Positions 33,932-44,152 of a stretch of 64,000 nucleotides of DNA are shown piece after piece (position 1 is the stretch's first letter; each line of letters opens with the position of its first letter). A program made the position numbers and the translations under genes. Origin of the DNA: Stromatinia cepivora (taxonomy: Eukaryota > Ascomycota > Leotiomycetes > Helotiales > Sclerotiniaceae). The stretch covers positions 1,426,001 through 1,490,000 of the forward strand of contig RCTD01000007.1 in assembly GCA_014898415.1 (NCBI GenBank). The letters are read 5' to 3'. The notes beneath the pieces were generated by a model. That model was not told where the DNA came from. It worked only from the letters and a program-made list of their open reading frames with translations, and did not search any database.

Positions 33932-35110
33932 ATGACTAGAAGTCTATCTCAAAAATTCTTCATTCGAAGGAGGTCACCGATTATCAATTTTTGGCATCGT
34001 GTACCAATTATTTCGAACAACTTTAAACCCCGTTTTCAATATGCTTCGAAATCTCTCTACTCAACCGAAAGAGGTGGGATATCGCCTCTATCTACAAACA
34101 TCTTGAATGATCATGAAAAGTTAAAGTCAATTCCTACAGCTATAGAACGTGTTCATATGCCTCAGTGGCGGAAATCGAAAGTATGGAACGAAATATTCAG
34201 TCCTTACTACAACTCCAAAAGATACGAACCAGCATACAATCATAGTACCTATGTGCCTCTCTGGGACATTGCACCTGGCTGTCTTCTTTTTCTTGCAGGT
34301 GGAAAAAGACTGGCTCCCGGATCCCGCGAAGAGATCAAAAAATATGGCAACCTTGGCATGTGTGGCCATCATGTTGTGGTATTGGCAGTCGATGTCAAAG
34401 GGGTTAACGAAGGTACAGTTGGCTTGTCGACGATTAGAAGCTACTCCCAACATCAAGACGAGTGTCGATTCCTTGGTTTAGATTGGTTTAATACTACACA
34501 CTTTGAGATACAACAGAGAGGTAACAAAGCACCTCCACCACATGAGCACAATATAAAAATACTGCGGCTATATAAAACTCCCTGCTCAAATCAATATCAT
34601 GAAAAACGACAATTTATTGAAGTGAGCTCCATCTTTACCGTTCCATACCAGGAGTTAATGACCGAAGTCAGATTCCCTACGAAAGGATCTGGCTCGTGGT
34701 ACCCCTCTTCTACTCTTAATGGTTGGTCTAGACGCATCATCAAAGAAGATTTTTTCAACATTTGTGAAACCATCGGCTTCACACCAGATCCATGGGCTAG
34801 CAGTGGTCCATATATGTGGAAGGAATTCGCCAGGAAGACTGGAATCAACACATTCGGCCTCGATCTCGAGGATCCCGCGCTATACGACGAGAAGGCCTTT
34901 TACCAGCAAATGTGGGAAGAAGGACAGGAGAAATATGACAAGTTCTATAGTTGGTCTCCCATTATTCAACAGAGCTCAGATGATTACTCACCTCTAGGGT
35001 GGGTTTTCGACCGTGAGCCGTATGTACAAGGGTTCATACGCAGGAAACTGAGCGGTAGACCCTTGATTCGCAAAGTAGATCCATTCGTGGATGAGAGATA
35101 CAAAACTTAA
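33932..35110 (+). CDS. Orphan protein, possible mitochondrial targeting (392 aa)
   Basis: Single-exon frame of 392 codons. The N terminus, MTRSLSQKFFIRRRSPIINF and onward to about residue 45, is rich in Arg, Lys and Ser and lacks acidic residues. This resembles a mitochondrial presequence (inference). The body has PLWDIAPGCLLFLAGGKRLA, GMCGHHVVVLAVDVKG and a tryptophan-rich C-terminal half (GSGSWYPSSTLNGWSRRIIK, FYSWSPIIQQSSDDYSPLGW). It ends IRKVDPFVDERYKT. I do not recognise the family. The lack of introns and the consistent codon use support a real gene. Confidence 0.7.
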   Translation: MTRSLSQKFFIRRRSPIINFWHRVPIISNNFKPRFQYASKSLYSTERGGISPLSTNILNDHEKLKSIPTAIERVHMPQWRKSKVWNEIFSPYYNSKRYEPAYNHSTYVPLWDIAPGCLLFLAGGKRLAPGSREEIKKYGNLGMCGHHVVVLAVDVKGVNEGTVGLSTIRSYSQHQDECRFLGLDWFNTTHFEIQQRGNKAPPPHEHNIKILRLYKTPCSNQYHEKRQFIEVSSIFTVPYQELMTEVRFPTKGSGSWYPSSTLNGWSRRIIKEDFFNICETIGFTPDPWASSGPYMWKEFARKTGINTFGLDLEDPALYDEKAFYQQMWEEGQEKYDKFYSWSPIIQQSSDDYSPLGWVFDREPYVQGFIRRKLSGRPLIRKVDPFVDERYKT

Positions 35111-36264
35111 GATGCCCTAGCTGCATCCCGTACTTCTACACAAGATGTGTTTCACTTCAAAATTTGTTGAATCTAGACTTGCATTCGAGGTCCTCATAAT
35201 CTATCAATATTATACAATTTCCAAGAACTACTCAGCATCACATGGTATTACTGTTCCTTATTTCTTATAACCAGATATGTAAGCCTGCTTGCCATGCATG
35301 TGATGATTATCATTTGATCCTATATTTTCTTTCCCAAGTTCGTTTTGCCATTTTTCACTTCTCTTAACTATATAATTCAGCGCTAGTGCTTTATTAAACA
35401 AGACGCGATTTGAGCAAGAAGTATATCTCAATATTCCAAATTATCCCATCTCCCTTCTCACAACTAAATCTCTCATATCGGCTCATCCGCCGACCTTCGA
35501 TTCATCATCATTCTTTACAGGGCTTATGACATTGTGAATGTGCATGTTGTGCGGGGAAGTTATTTTATGTACCATTGGTTCCTGTTGGATCTGTAGTGTG
35601 CTATATTGTTGCGTTTGTACTCTGTGCTGTGGGTGCTGGGTGGGAGTTATAGCTACCTGTTCTCTTGTTCCCACGTTCTTAAATTTAATGAGCGGTTCGG
35701 AAGGGTAAATGCAATTACTGTAATGTGAAACATGGGGTAGGGGTCGATAGGCGAACGTAAATCATTTGTTTTCTTCGTGGATAATCTTTTACTGTATCTT
35801 CTAGATCTTTGTACATCATGGTTATCATGGTTATTCTCAGCTTGAGACATTCACCTTAGTTTATGCACGAATTCAAAAATGAGATATCGAGTGGTTGTTC
35901 TATGATATATGTATGTCCTTGGTCAAAGCACGGAGTTGGGCATAGTTCTCACATCCCTTGGTGTTAGATATGGTGAGATGGATGTATTGTGATGTCGAGG
36001 AAAAATTCATTAGGACCAGCGCGACGCGAGACTACAAGAATTTCCCTCATTGTGCCTTATTGCTTTCGTTGCATCATGATTGTTTGCTAATTGCCTTGCG
36101 GCCTTCACTGCTGATATTTAATTACCGCAAACTAACGCGGAGATGAGATTCCCCCAGAGTAATAATCTCTCCGGTGCCGAATCGATTTTTATCTGTCTGT
36201 TAAGTGTATCTTATATTAGCATAATACCTTGATGTTCTACTGACGCCAAGAAACGTTCTTATTA
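35111..36264. other. Intergenic region
   Basis: This is the region between the orphan gene and the MITE. It has only small frames of no recognisable kind. Confidence 0.35.
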
Positions 36265-37080
36265 AGTCAACCACCCTAGTTTCCGGCCACCCCTACTTTC
36301 CGGCCATCATTCACACCAAAAATCATCATTTTTTGCATTTTTAATTTTCTTATTTATGAATATAATTAAATGAAATTTTGATTAAAAGTTTATTATCTGA
36401 ATTCAAATCAATTCTGAAAATTTCAGATTTTTCACAATTTTTTTCGTCAAGATATTAAAGGTTGAATTTTCGAATTTTGATTTGTATATGATTTATATAC
36501 AAATTAAAAAAACATCAAAATCTTGAATAATTTTTCAACAAAAATAATTAAAAATAAATTATAAATTTTAATAAAATCCTGAAATTATACCATATAAAAC
36601 AAACCTAATCCCGAAAAATCCCTACCCATAAATAATGTTTTATTATTAATTGAAAAATTATCTATATAAAATTTTGTATAAAATAAAATATAAATATCAA
36701 TAAAAGATTATCTATAAATTATTATATATAATAATTTGATTTATTTTATAAAATATAATTTAAAAATTCCCCCAAAAAAATAGTTTATTTTTAATTATTT
36801 TTGTTGAAAAGTTATTCAAGATTTTGATATTTTTTTAATTTATATGTAAATCATATACAAATCAAAAATCAAAAATTCAATCTTTAATATTTCTATCAAA
36901 AAAAAACCCTAAAATTATAAAATTTTAAGAATGATTCAATATTTATATAAAGAGTCTATATTCAAAATTTGAATCAATTATATTTATTATTTAAAAAGTT
37001 ATTAATAGGTAAAAATCATGGTTTTTGATGTAAAATGATGGTCGGAAAGTAGGGGTGGCCGGAAACTAGGGTGGTTAACT
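36265..37080. mobile_element. Fold-back MITE with TA target duplication
   Basis: An 816-bp AT-rich element without coding capacity. The left end begins AGTCAACCACCCTAGTTTCC. The right end, read on the minus strand, begins AGTTAACCACCCTAGTTTCC. Identity continues through GGCCACCCCTACTTTCCG and beyond. Both ends are flanked by TA (36263-36264 and 37081-37082). The inverted identity is not confined to the tips. Arms of roughly 300 bp match, including the AAATTAAAAAAAC / GTTTTTTTAATTT-type segment near 36505 and 36830. The element could fold into one long hairpin. TA duplication and an AGT-starting terminal repeat fit a non-autonomous Tc1/mariner-pogo (Fot1-like) element. Confidence 0.88.
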
Positions 37081-37580
37081 TACCGTCATAATGTTATACT
37101 GTTATTTACCTAAGCCTCAAGTCATGCGAGCTCAAATCCTACTGATCCCAGATTCTATAATTCATTGCAAGTCTTACCACAAAACTCAACTACAAAGTCC
37201 GATACAATTACAGCTAGACACTCATGGATCTTTCCCCCTTTTTTTTATGTTCGCCTAATATGACATAGTAGATAGAGCTGGCGTTATTTAGAAATTGACA
37301 CGGATATGTATATTTGAATATGGGGATTTTATAAGTCTGTAAAGATGGTTATCTTAGTATACGATATGGAAATTCTTCGTAGCAATAGTGCTGCGTGTGC
37401 GAGGCTGAGAATCTTTTGCTCAAGTGATTGTGAGTGTGAGAGTGAAAGAGGGGGAAGGGGTATATAATGTTCTTGATCATGATAGGTTAGGGAGTTTTAC
37501 TTGTTCATTATCCGGTCTATCTTTCTTATTAGATTATTCAATCATTTGCTCCCAGTTTATCTTTTTGTAGGTTAGTTCAA

Positions 37581-38155
37581 TATGCTTCCTCAATTCCAAC
37601 TCCAACTCAAGTCTCTCGTTATATGTCTTTGTCTTTCCTCGTCCGTCTTCGCCATTCGGTTTTGAGGATAAGGGAATCCCTTGTACGGCGTATTATCTAT
37701 TTTCTTTTCTCGGTTCACCTTATCTCCTATCTCATATTCAAATACAAATATTCACCCCAACATCACCCAAAAACACACATCCAAAAGCAAGAACCTCAAC
37801 CAAAATCCCCCAATCAAGTCAAAAAAATCTATCAATCCACCTCTTCCTGCATCACCAACCGTTTAAACATCACAGGCTACTATCCCGACTCCTTCACAAT
37901 CTAATGCTGCACCTCAAAACATGACAACCATTCACCAGCGCAGTAGGTCTCTGTCTCAACACATCCACGGAAATTTCGTTTCCGGTTTCTGTCTTGGTAA
38001 GAGCCGTATCGAATTTTGTGAAGGAAAGCGATATGAGCGAGAAAGATGATGCAGATAAGGAGAAGTTCAGCGGGAAAGATGTTGTAGATGCGGTGGTTGG
38101 GAAGGAGGGTATTAGGTATGTTTTCGGGGGGACGTGGGTGGAAGGGGTCGAGTAA
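37581..38155 (+). pseudogene. Possible relic of a small secreted-protein gene
   Basis: ATG at 37581 opens MLPQFQLQLKSLVICLCLSS followed by SVFA, which looks like a signal peptide. The frame stops a few codons later at TGA. Coding-like text continues in other frames without clear introns: QSNAAPQNMTTIHQRSRSLS near 37900, then VVDAVVGKEGIRYVFGGTWV up to a stop near 38155. Either the introns are missed or the gene is broken. No homologue is recognised. This is a weak call. Confidence 0.2.
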
Positions 38156-38664
38156 TGGCGCGTTTGAGTGTTCTTGTTTGTGGGATGGGTGGTGTGGATG
38201 ATTTGGTGTGGTGTGGTGTGGTGTACTGATGAGATGTAAAGGACTACATAATACGCGATTTGTAAAGTGTAAGGATATACTATTCGTAAATTCATCTATT
38301 ATTCCCTCCTCTCCACCAGCAGGATCTTCCTTCTTTCCCCCTCCTCTCCCTTCCCCTCATCACTCTCCCCTAAACCTCGAAATCCAACCCTCAAAAAACC
38401 ACCCACCTCCCCAACCCTCCCTCCATATCCCGCACAGCCCGCACAGCCCACACAACCCAAAAACAATACCACTCACCCTTGGAAAACACATCCCGTGCTC
38501 GTAAGCCCAAGCAGGCGATTTTATTTTCTGGGGTACGAATGGTGATTGTGTGAGGAAAGTTCATCAGTTCATCGTGTGGGTATTTTTATCAGGGATCAGG
38601 AGTAATTGGATGGTTGATGCGCTGTATATGGGAAGTGTGGTTGGGGATGTTGTTGGGTTTTTTT

Positions 38665-38763
38665 GGGGGGGGGGGGGGGGGGGTTAGCCGGGGCTATAGG
38701 GAAGGGCGGGGGAGAGGGAGGACGGGAGGGAGGGAGGACAGGAGGGAGGGCGGGGGAGGGGAG
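38665..38763 (+). repeat. Poly-G run and G-rich homopurine tract
   Basis: There are 19 consecutive G, a short spacer, then about 60 bp made almost only of G and A with many GGG and GGGG blocks. The tract contains far more than four G-runs spaced by 1-4 bases. It therefore meets the usual pattern for G-quadruplex formation on the plus strand. Confidence 0.85.
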
Positions 38764-39546
38764 AATGTAGATGATACTTGCGTGGTTAAGTTGGGAGGCT
38801 GAGAGGGCCTGACTTGAAGTTTTGGAGGGATTTCTGTTGAGTGGGGAGCTGTTTGTGGAATTGAGGAATGGGATGAATTCTTGGTGCGTTTGTTTTATTT
38901 ATGATTTTAATTTCTCTTCCCTTGGGATTTTCCTTCCCACTGCAATATGATAGAAGTAATATCTATCATTTGCCATTTTTTCAATCATGGTTTGGTTGTG
39001 ACAGTTGGATCGACCTATTGAGACTATTATGATGAAAGGAATAATTCCAATTTAGAGAGTGCAGTCCAGTGTCAAAATTTTGCCGTTTTGTTGCTGAATA
39101 TCTCGTGATATTGCATCTAAGATGAGATCTGAAAGGTGTGGGATAAGAGAGGGATGGAATAGATTAAAATATCAAATTCTATTCCGTTAAATGAGCAGAT
39201 AACAGTGCAAAATCTAGGGAAATTGTATATAATGGATCATATCACGCATGGTAGACCAGCAAGTACGCTATTTGATCTAGATGTATCAAATGAAGCAGTT
39301 AAAATTAGTGAAGTAAAGCAAATTAGGTATACTAAAAGTAAACCCATACCACACCATACCATCCATCCATCCATCCATACCTGTCGCCAGTACCACATCT
39401 AAAAAAAACTTTTCATCTCCATTAACCGACCCATCCATAACCATCCATGCATCCTTAAAACCCATCACCGCTTTTGTTCCTCTCAAAAAAAAATAACTTT
39501 TCAACTAAAAAAAACAAAGAAAAAAGAAACCCCCGCATCCACCTCC

Positions 39547-41443
39547 CTAAAACATCTTCACAAGTCCCTCCATCTTCCCCTCCGCCCGCCAATCCTCCAA
39601 CAATTTTCCCCACGCACTAGCACCCCGTCCATAAACCGCCGTCTTCCCACTAACCTCCGGATGCTTACCCACCTGACCCTCACCATTAAAATAACCCGGT
39701 GTACATTGCGTGAAATAATTCATCATGGGTGCACTACCATCCAAAATATCCTTGACCCATTGACCCTCTGCTTCCTTGGAAGCTTCAACAGCCTTGATAT
39801 TTTTCTTCTTGCATTCGGAGATAATGTAGGCGGTGTGCATTGATTGATGTGTAAGTGTATACATGAAGTTTGCGGAGACGCCAGATTGAGTTGTGCCGAA
39901 GAAGAAATAATTTGGGAAGCCATGGGTTTGGAATCCGTGGAAGGTGGAGGGTCCCATTGTCCATTTATCGTCTAAGATGACTCCATCACGGCCAGTTACG
40001 GTGATGCCTGAGCGGCGCTGATAGGCAGTTGTGACTTCGAAACCGGTGGAATAGATGAGGACATCGACGGGGTATTCGACACCATCGACGATAACGCCAG
40101 CTTGCGAGACACGATCAACACCCTTTCCGTTTGTGTCGACAAGTTGGACATTATCGCGGTTGAAGAGGGAGAGGTATTCGTCGTGGAAACAGGGTCGCTT
40201 GCACATGGATGAGTACCATGGTTTGAGCTTCTCAGCAGTCTCTTTATCTTCGACCAATTCATCAACGCGAGCTCGAATACGTTCCATGAGTTGGAAATCT
40301 GCCATCATCATCATTTGACCCAATTTTACTTGATCGGTACAAGCATTTGCTTTGCCCAAGATAGCCGTAGCAGGATTGAGAGTCCAGCCGTCGGCGACAA
40401 GATCTTCTTTCTGACGACAATTAGAAATACGATCATTGAAATTCTCCATTCGATTTTCTTGCCAGCCAGGCTTAAGGTTTTGACAAAAGGTTGGTGGAGT
40501 AGGCTTGTTGTTTCGTACATTAATTGTGGAAGGTGTTCTCTGAAAGACGTAGACGTGCCTTGAGGCTTTGGCGAGATGAGGAAGCATTTGAACTGCCGTT
40601 GCACCAGTACCAATAACACCAACACGCTTATCAGCCAACTTGCTGAGATTTCCATTTACATCACCACCAGTAACACCATAATCCCAACGCGAAGTATGGA
40701 ATGATTTGCCAGCAAAAAGCTCCATGCCTTCGAGGCCTGGTAGCTTGAGCTTGTGGAGAATACCTGTAGCTGTGATAGCAAACTTGGAAGTAAAGTGATC
40801 GCCACGATTTGTCTCGGTCTTCCATGAAAGAGTATCTTCATCCCATTTCATGGACTTGGCTTCAGTCTGGAAGATTGTCTTTTCCTTGATGTTGTAGCGT
40901 GTAACGAGCATCTCGATATGCTTATGAATTTCGGTGGTGCGAGCATACTTCTCGGTTGGGACGTAACCAAGCTCTTCTAGTAATGGAAGGTAGATGTAGG
41001 ATTCGATATCACATTGAGCACCTGCAATTGAAGATCAGCAAATGCCAAAATTTGGAGAAGGTTGGAGAATTGAGGTCAGATTGAGTGGGATATCACAAAC
41101 CTGGATACTGATTCCAATACCAAGTGCCACCATAACCCCCACCCTTTTCAAGAATGCGGAAGTTGGTGACGCCTTGTTGAGAGAGATGAGCAGCAGCCAA
41201 CAAACCACCATAGCCACCACCAACGATTAGTACTTCGGCAGAATCGGTGATTGGCTCTCGTGGGACGATCTCGTCAACTAGAGCATCATCTTGAAATCGA
41301 GCAAAGTTGCCAGTAGGCTCCTTGTATTGACTAAGACCATCCTCACGGATACGCTTCTCTCGCTCGAGATAGTACTTTTGTGCTAGAGCTTGAGGATCAA
41401 GTGGAGAGGAAGGTTCAGGAAGAGTAGCTATAGTTGCAGACAT
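39547..41443 (-). CDS. Baeyer-Villiger monooxygenase (FAD/NADPH)
   Basis: Two exons, 41101-41443 and 39547-41021 (79-bp intron), giving 605 aa. Landmarks are the FAD-binding VLIVGGGYGGLLAAAHL at about residues 71-87, [20 protein letters not shown] across the splice, and the Baeyer-Villiger fingerprint FAGKSFHTSRWD (about 217-228). The NADPH-binding RVGVIGTGATAVQMLPHLA lies near 247, and DVLIYSTGFEVTTAY further on. The family inserts oxygen next to ketones to give esters or lactones. The C-terminal extension with MNYFTQCTPGYFNGEGQ is typical of the long phenylacetone/steroid/cyclododecanone-type subgroup. The start was chosen at MSATIATLPEP (41443). A Met 30 bases upstream (41473) is in frame. 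The gene stands alone, with no biosynthetic cluster around it. The substrate is unknown. Confidence 0.92.
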
Positions 41444-42496
41444 CTTGAAAGAAGACTTTGCAAACAGATGCATACAAAGGGGAGACTTGATTTTAGTGTT
41501 TTGAGAGTGTTTTGATGCTTCAATAGAAGAACCAGAATGTAGGATGGTGTGAGTGTATGTAAAAGGGTTTGAAGTTGATGGAGATAGATCGAGAGCTGTG
41601 TTGTTATTGTTTGTGGAATGAAGAAATTATCCGAAAGATGGGATCAATGGAGACTTTTATATCTTTCTGACAGGGACAATGACGATATCGGAGTAAACAA
41701 AAGGAACTTTACTTTCCCAATCCCTTTCAATTCACCTTTCTCCAGGCAGCCCATTTAGGCCCATTATGTATTCACCCGCTCTCAATAAGGTAGTTATCAA
41801 TGGTGAATGTCGTCCCAACTCGCTTTTGAGATACTTCAACCACGTTTTCATTGTTTCACCATATGAGTAGTTCCAACTCTATTCGAGTAATTTGGTGCTC
41901 ATAGTGGTCATAAATCATCTAGTCCCACGGAGAATTTTGTTGAGATATCAAAGTTCCATCCATCGTTTCGTGTATAGATAGCTTCGAATCATCGATTCTA
42001 GAATATAACTCGAGGGCAAGAACGCTACCGACGGGAGCTTTAGACTTTAAATCTGAGACAAGGAACTTAGGAAGAATGTTCCTTCCGTCCGCCAACACTT
42101 GTACAAACTAATCATCTGATGTTGGCAGTCGAAAGATTCGTTGGAGTTGAAGCATATGGTGTCACGAGAACGGATCGCCGCATCGCTACCGCTCCAATGT
42201 CTCATCCCAACCGTGAAAATTTCCCGATGGGAGCGACAAAAGCACAGATGGAAACATAACGGGAAGTTAAACCCCGCTTGGGATTAGGCCATACGCCACT
42301 GTGACAGACATCAAGTGAATCGAGCCGTTAGATACACCCCGCTATGTCAAACGTCAAAGATGCATGAAGACAGAAACAGAAGTATATGATGGTCTCGATA
42401 TTATGAGAAGAGGTGGTGGAAATCAATAGAATTTTGTACATGAATTGATCATTAATATGCATCATAATGTTATACATGCCTCTATCCGTAAACATC
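41444..42496. other. Intergenic region
   Basis: This is the promoter side of the monooxygenase and the 3' flank of MTG2. No gene or repeat is seen. Confidence 0.4.
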
Positions 42497-44152
42497 TCAG
42501 CCATCAAGAAGGCCAATGGTCCACTCGGTAATCTTTTCAACGCCATGGCCGTGAATTGCACTGATGGGGATTGCCTCTACTCTCCCCGTCCAAGGATTCT
42601 TCTGTCTGGAAGGATGCTCTTCTTTTCCGGCTTCGACTTTCTCAAGGTACGACTTCAGTTCCTGGAAATTATCCTGAGTACCAGGCAAATCTGCTTTGCT
42701 AGCTACAACAAACCAAGGTTTGTTGGAAATTGAAGGGAGACTAGGTGCGAGGGGATTCTCAAAGGTAGGTCCAGTGTTAATGACAATTGTTTCAGATCGA
42801 TTTGCCACAGCATCTTCGACAGACGTGAAGGGAGTCCACTCCACAATTGGGTTGGCCTTCTCCTTTTCCTCTTCAATCTTCATTCGCTCATACTCAGCAA
42901 GTTCTCGCCATAAGCCTTTCAAAGCTTCAACGGCATTGCCCTTCCCAAGATCCACAACAAAAGCAAGTACTCGGGCTCGCTCAACATGACGTAGGAAACT
43001 TATACCAAGGCCTCGATCCAAATGAGCATCCTCGACCAATCCAGGAATATCTGCAATTGTAAAATTTGTTCTTAGTTCGCCGTTTTCATAATTTGCTTGA
43101 GCTAAAGGTCTTCCCTTGTTGTCATCAATAACCACAGTCCCGATATTTGGCTCCAAAGTAGTGAACTCCCAGTCTCCAACTCTCGTTCGACTATTGCTCA
43201 TAGCTCGTAGCAAAGTACTCTTTCCAGCATTAGGAGGTCCAACAAGTCCCACATCGGCAAGAAGTTTGAGTTCGAGCTCCAAGGTAATTCGTAGTCCCGC
43301 TTCACCCTTGGTCGCGAATTTTGGTCTTGGGACTTGTTTTGTGACGAAATGTGGATTCCCCAAACCTCCTACAGCACCTGCGGCCAAGAGCAATGGTCGT
43401 TCCATAGGCATGGAAAGATCTAACGAGATAGGACCCTTTACTTGCGCAGCAGCTAAATTCGACTTCCTCGCTCTTGGCAATGAAGGAAATTCGGCAGTAG
43501 CGATCTCTTCAGGTGTAATAGCTGGGTATAGTAACCATCTCTCTCGATCCCATTTATAAGGACCATCTAAATCGTGCCCATCCAATTTTCCAGCCTCCAT
43601 TTTTATCCTGTCCTCTTCAATGGCGGCCGGATCATGTCGATCAAGCTCTCGTACAATAGTACCTACAGGAACTTCAATGATGATATCAGTACCTCTCTCT
43701 CCACCTTTCGTTTTTCCTTGACCATTTTTTCCCCTGCCTGCCTTCAAATTCCGACGTCTTGCAAGTTTATGTAAACTTGTTTCCCCTCGCACAGCTTGTA
43801 TGTATATATTTCCACCAGTACCTCCATCACCTCCATTTGCAGGACCAGCAGCTATATACTTTTCTCGCAGAAAAGAGATACAGCCATGCCCGCCAGCACC
43901 TGCATAAACATCTATTTTCGCTTTATCTGCGAATATTGTTCGAGAATAATCGGAAGGAGGAGGATTGAGGCGATCGAATTCTTCGGATGTTGACTCGGAG
44001 GCAAGTTCTTCGTATAAGGTACTTTGTCTTCGGAGTGCATTGACGTGGATTCGGGGGTTTCGTTGGACCAACCTAGATGTATTCGAAAATAGGAATGGGT
44101 ACAAAAATGGCGTCAACGTGCCTTGCACAGTTGAGCAACGTGGAGGCATCAC
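42497..44152 (-). CDS. MTG2: Mitochondrial Obg-family GTPase
   Basis: Single exon, 551 aa. Obg/CgtA family GTPase. The mitochondrial form (yeast Mtg2) acts in assembly of the large mitoribosomal subunit. Residues 1-45 are a basic Ser/Arg-rich presequence. The Gly-rich Obg fold covers about 75-290 (VYAGAGGHGCISFLREKYIA, GPANGGDGGTGGNIYIQ, GRGKNGQGKTKGGERG, AVGGLGNPHF). It carries a roughly 65-residue insertion in the middle (about 170-235). The G domain follows: P-loop GPPNAGKST at 305-313, G2 FTTLEPNIG, and G3 DIPGLVEDAH from 368. The fourth motif reads VVASKADLPG, with SKAD in place of the usual NKxD, and a G5-like IPISAIHG follows. An adjacent second Met codon (44149) could also be the start. 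The call is firm. Confidence 0.95.
   Translation of the reverse strand: MMPPRCSTVQGTLTPFLYPFLFSNTSRLVQRNPRIHVNALRRQSTLYEELASESTSEEFDRLNPPPSDYSRTIFADKAKIDVYAGAGGHGCISFLREKYIAAGPANGGDGGTGGNIYIQAVRGETSLHKLARRRNLKAGRGKNGQGKTKGGERGTDIIIEVPVGTIVRELDRHDPAAIEEDRIKMEAGKLDGHDLDGPYKWDRERWLLYPAITPEEIATAEFPSLPRARKSNLAAAQVKGPISLDLSMPMERPLLLAAGAVGGLGNPHFVTKQVPRPKFATKGEAGLRITLELELKLLADVGLVGPPNAGKSTLLRAMSNSRTRVGDWEFTTLEPNIGTVVIDDNKGRPLAQANYENGELRTNFTIADIPGLVEDAHLDRGLGISFLRHVERARVLAFVVDLGKGNAVEALKGLWRELAEYERMKIEEEKEKANPIVEWTPFTSVEDAVANRSETIVINTGPTFENPLAPSLPSISNKPWFVVASKADLPGTQDNFQELKSYLEKVEAGKEEHPSRQKNPWTGRVEAIPISAIHGHGVEKITEWTIGLLDG

Larger units (their letters stand above)
37083..39546. other. Intergenic region with homopurine and poly-G tracts
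   Basis: No confident gene. It contains a possible secreted-protein relic near 37581-38155 and a run of 19 G at 38665-38683. A GGG-rich homopurine tract lies at about 38700-38765, and a short CCAT repeat near 39355-39380. Confidence 0.4.

Noticed and set aside
34149..34481. 110-aa alternative frame
   Set aside because: It overlaps the 392-aa gene in another frame and looks like a shadow.
39547..41443. Secondary-metabolite cluster around the Baeyer-Villiger enzyme
   Set aside because: The neighbours are MTG2 and an empty region with a MITE. No synthase, transporter or pathway regulator is seen.
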